In this document: positions 31,551 through 39,598 of the stretch, piece after piece
Position numbering within the stretch: the stretch's first letter is position 1
Layout: each line of letters starts with the position of its first letter
DNA from: Saccoglossus kowalevskii
Lineage: Eukaryota; Hemichordata; Enteropneusta; Harrimaniidae
NCBI RefSeq assembly: GCF_000003605.2
Contig: NW_003120919.1
Coordinates: 384,976 to 424,573, forward strand
Direction of reading: 5' to 3'
Length of the DNA stretch: 39,598 nucleotides
Notes under the pieces: generated by a model
Told to the model about the DNA's origin: nothing
Seen by the model: the letters and a program-made list of their open reading frames with translations, nothing else
Database searches by the model: none
Program-made: the position numbers and the translations under genes

Positions 31551-31889
31551 TTATCGGTTTCGACCAAACAGAAAGAAATTGTCGCAGTGAAAATTCTTGA
31601 TTATATCATGAAAGGAACCATTATGATTTGAAACAAACACAAGTGCATTATGAAAGTATGGTCGGTTGCGTTTTTTGGAAACATTTTGATCTAAACAATA
31701 GTTGTTAAAACTGATCGAGAATATGATGTTGAAATTGACAAATCTGAGGTTTCCATTACACGCACGTAACATAATGTGTAGCAGTGAAGTAAATATATAA
31801 AATTGTAATAAAAGTAATACTAAAATATTTGCACTAATTACAATTATGCTCGACTTGAAAATGCTCTGCTCTAAACAATTCATGAACAC
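31551..31889 (-). CDS. Doubtful 112-codon ORF
   Basis: The frame starts MFMNCLEQSIFKSSIIVISA, has one hydrophobic segment (ILVLLLLQFYIF, about residues 22-33) and ends FLFGRNR-TAA. An AATAAA lies about 70 nt downstream (31481-31476). Codon use follows the local AT bias, and the length is near what chance gives in this composition. No domain or homologue recognised. Confidence 0.17.
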   Translation of the reverse strand: MFMNCLEQSIFKSSIIVISANILVLLLLQFYIFTSLLHIMLRACNGNLRFVNFNIIFSISFNNYCLDQNVSKKRNRPYFHNALVFVSNHNGSFHDIIKNFHCDNFFLFGRNR

Positions 31890-32691
31890 ATTTCAAAGGC
31901 TTCCTTACTACAAATACGGGATTTTAAAAGTGATTTAAACATGTGAACTTTTGGAAATAAATAATGTACATGTAGTAACAATGAAATACATAAACTATCG
32001 TATAATGGTCAATTAAGTACAAAGTAAAATTCATTCTCGTTGAAAATATGTATGAAAATGTATACTACTAATAAACATCACTTGCAAATATCAATAGAGA
32101 AAACATTGCCCTATCTGTTCGCTACTCAAACGAGGTATTCATATTCTCTATACTATACGAATGACTACAACTTTCGTTTTGTCAATATTATTGGAAAACA
32201 TTAATGAAATGCTGCATTCCCACCATGAAATCACAAAATATTACAACATCGTTCACAATTCTTCTCAATTTACATAATCATTTATTTAAAATAAAACAAA
32301 CAAAATTCCCAACATAAACAAATATTTCCCTAGACTATCCATTGGGGGGGGGAAGTACCAGACTAAAAAAATGTCAGAGAAACATACTAATAATTTTATT
32401 TTTTTATATATAATAAATTACCACCATCTTTTAAAATATCATACATTACTATATATTTACAAAATATCCTAAATTGACACTTTTCTCACCAAATGGTGGA
32501 ACTGTAACAAAAAGACTCAACACCAGTTCCTATCATTTTTAGAACATTTTGAGATTTGGAGATTTGGAGGTTTTGACATAAACATTTACCGGGTGAAAAC
32601 ATTTTTTGATTTCGTGAGCTAACTAATTTTTCATTCGCTCAAAGAAGATGTAATGCATTTAAAACATGTTACTACTTCATATTACTAGTAA
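31890..32691. other. AT-rich intergenic stretch
   Basis: No supported feature beyond homopolymer runs (G9 near 32344, T runs near 32398). TTTATT at 32395-32400 is the first AATAAA on the minus strand that I see downstream of the GPCR, about 700 nt after its stop. Confidence 0.45.
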
Positions 32692-32829
32692 TTAAAGCGG
32701 AGGGTTGGGGCGGCGGACGGCCAGAGCCAAGAGCCTTTGCGTTTTAGCGTGCGCTGTTATCGTCGCCTATAGATCAAACCCCCGCGTGTACATTCGTGTC
32801 GACTGTTAGGAACGACCCCTTTGCTTCAA
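32692..32829 (+). mobile_element. TTAA-type MITE (family A), decayed copy
   Basis: Begins TTAAAGCGGAGGG, carries the family core GAGCCTTTGCGTTTTAGCGT and GTTATCGTCGC, and ends CCCTTTGCTTCAAG, where the intact copy has CCCGCTTTAAG. The right TTAA has mutated to TTCA. Confidence 0.75.
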
Positions 32830-33104
32830 GTATACTAACGCATGTTTACCCAAAATACATAATAATGTTTGTTTGTATACTGACAATTAATTTCTATTTT
32901 TTTCAATGGCAAAATTGCATAATGATAACACTATAAAGGCGTCTGTTTTAGAGGTAGATTGGGTGACAAACTCTTCCGGTTTGGAAATATCATGCAATAT
33001 TTTCTGACATGGAAAGTGTCAATCATGTTTGTATATGAGATGTACTGCTATAGGTTATCATTGTTTTTAAGAAAAGCAATCAAGTTTCCCTGTAACTATG
33101 GTTA

Positions 33105-34169
33105 TTATATAATAGTTTCTATTACACGGGGTTTCTTTCCTGTTCTATTTCGTTGATTTAGCTCTATTTCGTTGGTAGATTTTTTTTTCATAAAGGGTAG
33201 GTGATTTTTAAACTGGTTAGAGGTTAAGGTGTATATTATAGGATTTACCATGCTGCCCAAACACATAAATGATACACAGAAACTAACTACATGTTCGTTT
33301 CTATATTTATCAATATTGACTATAACTGAACCATAAAATGCAATTGGCAAATATGATATTATAAACATAGAAATTACTGAAGCGACTACCTTCAATATAG
33401 CAAGGTCCTTTGGTTTGCGTTGTCCTTGCTGGCTATTGCCGCTTGCCTTCATAGCTCGTTGAAATGATTTCTCATGCCGATTGATCACGTGGTAGATGTA
33501 GGCATATGACACAACCATTATACACAGTGATAGAAATATTATGAATATGCCACTAATTGTTGCGGTTTTCACTTCCCGACTTACGGGCTCTAAATTACAC
33601 GAGAGGTCGTCCCCGGCCCATGCCTTCCATGTAGCATATCCAAACCCTGTAGTCCAACTGACAGCGATCGAGCAGATGGTTATCATCCTCTTGGTGCTTG
33701 GTGTACACTTACCTGCTACACCTATCGCCCTCGAAACACTGATAGCCCCTAAAGAAACTACAGTTGTGATAGTTGAGGAGTAAAAAATAAATATTTGACT
33801 TGCACAAAACGGACCTGATATGTTGATTTCCCCATGTAGAAGACTTTTCAATATTAAACCAAACCGCAGCGATGATGTTAAGATACAAACTAGCATGTCT
33901 GCTACAGCTAACGATACTAGTTGAATGTTCGCAGGGGTTCTTAGTTTCTTGTTATTGTAGACAATCTTACACACCTGAATATTACCGGAAGTTCCAATCA
34001 ACGCAACGAAAACGAGCATACACGCTGATATTATATCGAAAAATAGATCCCATGGTTTCACACTAATACTGTCGAATACTTCTTCAGTTATATTCGTTGC
34101 ATCGATGTCAAAATATGTTTCAGTTGAATATGTTTCGTTTTCGACAAACACATTTGTCAAATTCGCCAT
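33105..34169 (-). CDS. Class A (rhodopsin-like) G-protein-coupled receptor, intronless
   Basis: The 354-residue plasma-membrane receptor has seven hydrophobic segments at about 42-70, 80-108, 121-148, 161-184, 204-229, 255-284 and 292-316. Family landmarks: N63 in GTSGN (1.50), D91 in LAVAD (2.50), C122 and C191 for the TM3-ECL2 disulfide, W172 (4.50), P275 (6.50) and NPIIY at 309-313. Deviations: the DRY motif is S146-R147-A148, the TM5 proline is absent, and the CWxP position reads SYLP. The extracellular N-terminus (1-41) has glycosylation sequons at N3, N11 and N26; the C-tail is basic. Length is normal for the class. By eye it is nearest the orphan/melatonin-like/moody-Tre1 type receptors, but ligand and subfamily cannot be given. 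The ATG is the first in frame after an in-frame TAG at 34256-34254; a TATA box lies at 34489-34496. Confidence 0.95.
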   Translation of the reverse strand: MANLTNVFVENETYSTETYFDIDATNITEEVFDSISVKPWDLFFDIISACMLVFVALIGTSGNIQVCKIVYNNKKLRTPANIQLVSLAVADMLVCILTSSLRFGLILKSLLHGEINISGPFCASQIFIFYSSTITTVVSLGAISVSRAIGVAGKCTPSTKRMITICSIAVSWTTGFGYATWKAWAGDDLSCNLEPVSREVKTATISGIFIIFLSLCIMVVSYAYIYHVINRHEKSFQRAMKASGNSQQGQRKPKDLAILKVVASVISMFIISYLPIAFYGSVIVNIDKYRNEHVVSFCVSFMCLGSMVNPIIYTLTSNQFKNHLPFMKKKSTNEIELNQRNRTGKKPRVIETII

Positions 34170-34253
34170 AGTTGTATCGGTAAAAGTTTCAGTTGAACTT
34201 GTTGCAATACTACCGAGAGCTGTGATAGAGTTTGTTACAAAGGTATCGAGAAA

Positions 34254-34313
34254 CTATTGAGTTGAATTCGTTGCACGGACATCTAGGGAAGTTTCAGTCG
34301 AATTTGCTGCCAT
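34254..34313 (-). CDS. Short upstream ORF in frame with the GPCR (19 codons)
   Basis: ATG 34313 opens MAANSTETSLDVRATNSTQ, stopped by TAG at 34256-34254. The frame then stays open through FLDTFVTNSITALGSIATSS into the receptor ATG. The STET motif repeats in the uORF (NSTETS), in the linker (SSTETF) and in the receptor N-terminus (YSTETY). This suggests an extended Ser/Thr-rich N-terminus cut by a nonsense change, or a genuine uORF restraining translation. Confidence 0.5.
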   Translation of the reverse strand: MAANSTETSLDVRATNSTQ

Positions 34314-34488
34314 GCTCGATGAATCTATTAGACAGAGGTCGGAGAAGTCACAGTCCAATTTCTTACGGTACGATGATATCGTGAATACAAGAGTTGATAG
34401 AGTAGAAGTCAACGCTAATGAAGAAGACACCGACGATGTTATCTGTTTGATGCTGTATCTATACCTCTAATGGTGACTATGAAGTGAC

Positions 34489-34496
34489 TTTATATA
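34489..34496 (-). promoter_or_regulatory. TATA box of the GPCR gene
   Basis: The minus strand reads AGTATATAAAGTC, with TATATAAA at 34496-34489. Initiation would fall near 34460, giving a leader of about 290 nt that contains the short upstream ORF. Confidence 0.6.
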
Positions 34497-34499
34497 CTG

Positions 34500-35590
34500 T
34501 CGGTTTATATGTAAATGTAAACCATCATGGTTGCTACGGCGGATAATAACCTACTTGACTTGTTGTAGCAATTATTGGAAACGCCCAACAGATTATTATA
34601 TCATAAAAGATGGGTAGTGGGCAATATGCGATGATCATCAACTTTTTTAGCTTCCACATCTGCAATTCACACGTGAAATTTGAATATATAGAACGACTGA
34701 GCTGAAATCTCTGGAAAATATCGTTATATTTCACACGTTATTACTGAAACTTGATAGTAGTAAGTGAAACACAATTATAACTTATAATTCTTATTTTTCC
34801 CATTTTAAATTTGTTACAAACTTTTTGTGTCACTCGGTATTGCTTGTACTCGTGCCCCCTAGCAACGAATTGTGTTTTATTGTGTTTTAGATGACTACCG
34901 AATATTCAAATAACCAAATAGTTACTGATTTGAACGATATTGCCTTCAACCATATACGTAGTCTTGACGCCATGGAAGTGCTCCGTCACTGAAGTACATA
35001 TGCGCATGTGACCTTGCATGTTCTCATTGAAAGTATACCTTAAACGCAAAATGCCACACAATTTGTTAAAACATTTTCCTCTAGGTTATCCATAAAGAGC
35101 CAATGCTCGAAATGTCCAGTTCTTAGAACGATGTTCACCAACTATTATGTATTATATATAATATCTTTAAAATAGTGGGCGAAAGTAATAAAACTCTATT
35201 TCAAGAACAAAAACAAGACTCGCGGTGCCCTCACTTTCTTGGTGATTCATATTTCGAGATTCCGGCGTCATTTGCGTCATATATCAATTGTCTAGTGATT
35301 GGTAGCCGGTTCCTCAATGTCTCTGACATAGACCGACTTTAATATTATCCAAATGTAGGTTATATTTTCCTAAAATCTATCGAAGTGTGCCTCACAGTGC
35401 GACTCCTACATGTGTCATGTTTGAGGGCGGTGTAATTGGTGTTATTCTGAATAGACATGAGTTTCGATAACAAATAACCTATATCAACCAATAAATGTTA
35501 TAATACCATAATTTGCATATCGGAAAATTATTCTGCCGCACATCCACATGGTATTAATGCGTCTAAAATTGTTAAGAACTGAATACTAAT
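34500..35590. other. Upstream region of the GPCR, no gene seen
   Basis: No supported ORF or repeat. ATATGCGCATGTGACC at 34998-35013 recalls the MITE terminal core, but no TTAA-bounded element could be drawn. Confidence 0.45.
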
Positions 35591-35839
35591 ATGTTTCTAC
35601 ATTTATATGTGCAATATGTGAAAGCCAGAATAAGAAATATTAGGAATATTAAATTTAGGTTCATGAAATCAAAAAAAATAGTTCACGTTGACAGAACGAA
35701 AATATACAGTAAATTTACATTGAACAAATGCAATTTGTACATTTCTTCGCTCCTCCCAGTAATTTTATTGGTGCTCATCTTATGCTTCAAAGGTGTGATT
35801 ACACCTGACTTAACGCAATCACCAGAAAACACGAAATAA
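35591..35839 (+). CDS. Possible single-pass membrane protein or anchor exon (82 codons)
   Basis: A basic N-terminal part (KSKKIVHVDRTKIYSKF) precedes one strong hydrophobic segment (ISSLLPVILLVLILCF, about residues 52-67) and a short polar tail ending ENTK-TAA. The layout is that of a type II signal anchor, as at the start of Golgi glycosyltransferases. AAAG|GTGTGA just after the hydrophobic segment could be a donor. M25 (35663) may be the better start. Codon use is AT-biased and no downstream exon was found. Confidence 0.22.
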   Translation: MFLHLYVQYVKARIRNIRNIKFRFMKSKKIVHVDRTKIYSKFTLNKCNLYISSLLPVILLVLILCFKGVITPDLTQSPENTK

Positions 35840-37861
35840 TGCGACTATGGTGTAATGGAGTTTCAGATGTGCGGTGGCGAACTACATACCTACGTCAATG
35901 TGCAAAATATTACACCATATTGTATGACGTTCAAAAGATTAATAATGAGAATTTGGCTGGAAAATAATTTTTCGTAGGCAAATACATTTAAGTTCTTTGG
36001 TCATCGCCTCCCCACTATAACTTGACAGCTCAACCAACGTGTATTTCAGTGTGTCCATTGGCAATACTAAATATATTTTTTCAACGCATTGTCCAATCAA
36101 CTCCCTTGTTATATCACGGACAAATCATATACATTTACAGGAGACGATTACTTTCCCAGCTAAGCTTAGATTGAGCTGACATTTTACAATCAGTTACTTA
36201 GTACTGAAAAGGGCTGATAATCTAAATAGTTAGATTAGTTCACTCTAATAACTTTCCTTTTTTCAACTTAATAGTACACTAAAGAAACACAACTGTCAAA
36301 CACGACCATTGTAATGCACAGTAGTATTTAAGAACACAACGTTGTTGTTAAGCTCATATTAAAAAAACGTATTTTCAATCGTCACACGTTTGAAAACATA
36401 GCGTAGTATTTACGGTTGGACTTTTGGAAATAAACTGATAAATGTTTAAGAATCAGAACAATACAATATTATGCATAGAACGACCCGTGCTTGGGGTAGA
36501 ACACGTCAAACACGCACTGTTACAGGATCTGTGATAAGTCTGCATCAACGTAGTTTTGTTAGTACTGGACAACATATCGAATATAATCCAGTACACTGTA
36601 TATCTGGGAATCACATATTTCTCAATATAACACAATGTTTCAACAAAAAACACACGTGTATCATTAAACATCTGCATTTCAATCAAAACAGTGGCTTTTA
36701 ATTTTTTGAAAAAGTGTTTGTTGGAGTAATTAAAATACTTTAATTTTGATAAGCATATTGTAAAATCACCCATTTTTAATACAGTATTTTACGAGGATAT
36801 GAATGTGTCATTAAAGTGTTTGTTGATTGAACAGTATAAGTAAACATTAAAACGCGGTAGTCCTACATGCAGGTTCGCTATCGGACATAACTTTGTGAAT
36901 CCTTTTATTAATGTGTTGGACTGAACATTAAATAACACCATCATAAAAGGAAGATTGTCACATCTAGAGTATATTACCTATTGTAAATACGATATCTCAG
37001 AAATCCCACAATGTTAATCTGGACTAACCAAAAAAATATACACAAATAAATATTGAACCGAGTTGTGTAGCAGATCATGGACCAGAATCATGATAATTGG
37101 ACTCATATGGCGTGGCTAACACCACTGACCGGGATTCATAACAGACGCGACTTTGGGAATCTTGATTACGGTCCAGAGCTTCCCGTGTTCAGCCGTGGTT
37201 GAATGCGGGCACATAACGTGGCATAATGAATGGACGATATCGCCACACACCTTTATCAAGCGATTCAAAACATGGCTTTTGTCATGTGCACGTGAAGTTT
37301 TCATGATTGTAAAATGGAACAATAGCGATGATGATTTAATTCGATTATTGAGTATACTGATGGACACCATAAATTGCCACTTATATCGCTGTTAAACATA
37401 CTTGTTTCCGCAAAAGTGATATTTGCGACATACATCTGCTTCATTGAACCTCAACCCATTGATCTGGAACACACCTTTTCCGTTTATGTGGAGAAAAGTT
37501 TCAATAAAAATCAAATTAATACTAAATTACTAAAACCTTGTTATTCATCCGCTGCTGTGTTTATTGCATGGGTAAAGAGATGTTCAACTTTAATTTTATG
37601 AGAACCCTGAGATATGGTTATGATGGAATCGGTAGCTGCAAATAATATAACAAACACTACACAACGCACGAGGTGATACAAAATAGTACAACGAATTGAT
37701 GATATCTTAGGAAATATAAATATTCAAGATGGCAGCCAAGATAGATGCCATATTATGTATGGTGCAATATCTTAGCTTCCAGGATAGGATAGGATATGAT
37801 AGGATAATGATCTCGATGTATATGATTAGGTTTTAGAAGCCAACCAATGCGTTATTACTGT
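35840..37861. other. Intergenic, no confident gene
   Basis: Overlapping frames at 36453-36773 (-), 36471-36701 (+), 37116-37395 (both strands) and 37374-37601 (+) have no motif or codon signature. A short GATAG-rich simple repeat lies near 37782-37806. Confidence 0.45.
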
Positions 37862-38025
37862 GAATTAGATATGTGCATAATTAATAAATAAGACACATGA
37901 CCAGTTGACAGATTATTCAAATCCTATCATCCATGTACAAAGCATTATTTAGTAGGAAATGCGTTTCTACAGTTCATTCCTGGGAATCAGATATGCACAT
38001 AATTAATTAGGACACATGATCAGCT
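37862..38025. repeat. Imperfect direct repeat, two copies about 122 bp apart
   Basis: GAATTAGATATGTGCATAAT (from 37862) and GAATCAGATATGCACATAAT (from 37984) are each followed by TAATTA or TAATAAATA, then GACACATGACCAGTTGAC or GACACATGATCAGCTAAT. Confidence 0.7.
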
Positions 38026-39598
38026 AATATCCTTTCCATGTGCACACTATTCATGAATAAATTCTGCAATAGAAGACTACAAATTAAAAAAAAACAATAT
38101 TATCTATACTAACACATCTACCATTCCTTAAAAGTACATGGTGAAATGATATAATGGATGACGGATGGAACTTTGCATATTTACGTCACGTGAAATCTCT
38201 CCGCACAAGATCATATAATTAACATATTCCATCATGGTTACTTGTTTGCACAATATAAAGATTCAAACATTGTAGATTGCACCTAATTATAAAATCATAA
38301 TTAAAACAAAATGGCTAAATGGTCGATGCTGCCATGACAGAACAGCTAAAAATAATATGCTAAAGAATGTATTTTTCACACCTCCAAACATTACGATCTA
38401 AATGTTATATTAAATAAAACCAAATAGCAGCATTGTGGAGCGTCCAAGCGTAAGCATATGAACGTAAAATCATTTCAATATGGATAGTATTGTCAATTAA
38501 ATGAATTGCTAAAGTGCTAAATGTAACCTTTACGTCAAAACACATGGCCAACTGATAACAAGGTCACTGATTTACGACTCGCAGCATATTGTACAGAAAC
38601 AATTCAATTGTGGAAATAGTGGAAACTATATGGGTATATTTATATCACGTTTGGTCCAAGTGTCCTAGCCGTGTGTTTATTTCAACTACTTTGTTTTCTA
38701 TTTAGATGTAGTAATCGTCATAATGTGTATACTATTAACAACTACAGTTTTTTTCATATGCTCTACAGTTTTGTGTCAAACATGGGCAGATTTGTTAGTA
38801 TCAGGAAATTCTAAAGTCACACCTGGAATAAGTGTCAAGGTTTTAAATTTTAAAGGTGAATGTGTACTCTTATTCAACTATTGACAAACTTAGTAAACTT
38901 GTCAACTGTTGACAAAGTGTCCTCTAATAATAAAAACAAACATGGCTGCCACCAGAGTTTGACCGAACTCCACACAAAAAGTTCGCTTATTCTGTTCTAA
39001 ACATTTTGGATTTCGGCATTCCCATAGTGTATCCTCAATTCATAATTTGGGTTCACACCTCTGAACTCAAGTTGGACTCCCATCATCAGAATTTATTTTG
39101 AATAAGATATTTCACAAATCACTCTTCGAAATGCACTATGATTCAAAAGTAAGTAGTAGTTGGTATAATGATGTCGTTATGTAATACATACAATTATAAC
39201 AGGTGTAGTACGCCGTCATACACAAAGGCACTGACAGGAGAAACGTGTCTAGAAAAACGAAACCAGAATTAACAAGATATTGGTAGTTATCAGACATGGA
39301 AAGTTTTATTCACTCATTTGTGGAATACCATATATGATATGTTCAATAATAAATATATCATCCACATTTTCAAGTTGACACGAAAATGGGTCGAATGCTG
39401 TCTAGTACTAGTGATTCACATTCGCAATTGTTTTTCTAAATTAACATTTCTCAACATAATAACTGTCATGACTTTTTTTGAAAACATATTCTTTACAAAT
39501 TATGAGAAAAACAACTTTAAATACACAACATGGTTTGGTGCATGCACGTTGCTGTTGCGAAGAATTACAAAAAAATGGCGTTTATTCACTAATGTGTT
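38026..39598. other. AT-rich intergenic stretch to the window end
   Basis: No ORF, repeat array or RNA gene that I can support. A small inverted repeat, TTGACAAACTT and its partner AAACTTGTCAA, lies near 38881-38905. Confidence 0.45.

Noticed and set aside
33541-34066. Plus-strand ORFs of 80 and 64 codons
   Set aside because: Antisense shadows of the GPCR coding sequence.

Overview
This window is nuclear DNA from an animal, most likely a marine invertebrate. It is AT-rich and gene-poor, with introns, solo and broken retroelements, TTAA-flanked miniature DNA transposons, a tRNA-derived SINE and four separate minisatellite arrays. There are no bacterial operons, rRNA genes or CRISPR arrays. 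The species cannot be fixed from the sequence alone.

The only long, unambiguous coding region is an intronless 354-residue rhodopsin-class GPCR on the minus strand (33105-34169). It has a TATA box and a short in-frame upstream ORF. The second well-supported gene is a two-exon, minus-strand gene (13385-15711) for a 70-residue secreted peptide. A signal-peptide exon ends at a consensus donor, and a 2.1-kb phase-1 intron leads in frame into an exon encoding an acidic segment and a C-terminal six-cysteine module. A 78-bp tandem array begins about 20-30 bases upstream of its start codon, and almost every unit carries a perfect cAMP-response element. Weaker gene candidates are a terminal exon at 30644-30749 (-), a TATA/Inr promoter with a possible two-exon small ORF at 29438-30378 (+), short ORFs at 16879-17073 (-) and 17273-17443 (+), a possible exon at 17896-18114 (+), a possible first exon at 8255-8312 (+) and a possible signal-anchor ORF at 35591-35839 (+).

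Layout: 1-96 is the end of a MITE. 1732-5294 is a 36-bp minisatellite with a CCAAT motif in most units, interrupted by a clean 503-bp solo LTR (4150-4652) whose upstream half carries two perfect heat-shock elements. 8.9-11.1 kb holds a promoter-like block and a broken Ty3/gypsy pol fragment (-). 11.7-12.65 kb is a 66-bp minisatellite. 13.4-16.4 kb is the secreted-peptide gene with a 68-bp intronic minisatellite and the 78-bp upstream array. 16.9-19.4 kb has small ORFs and two TTAA-flanked MITEs, followed by a tRNA-derived SINE at about 19.6 kb. 20-25 kb shows nothing convincing. 25.0-26.06 kb is the 3' end of a non-LTR retrotransposon (+). 27-31.3 kb has a dispersed repeat pair, possible small genes and a cluster of a 12-bp motif. 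32.7-34.5 kb has a third MITE copy and the GPCR. 34.5-39.6 kb is mostly unassigned.

The two best-supported genes are not obviously connected. The most interesting signals are the CRE-bearing array at the secreted-peptide gene, the heat-shock-element LTR, and the GPCR with its degenerate DRY motif and interrupted N-terminal extension.
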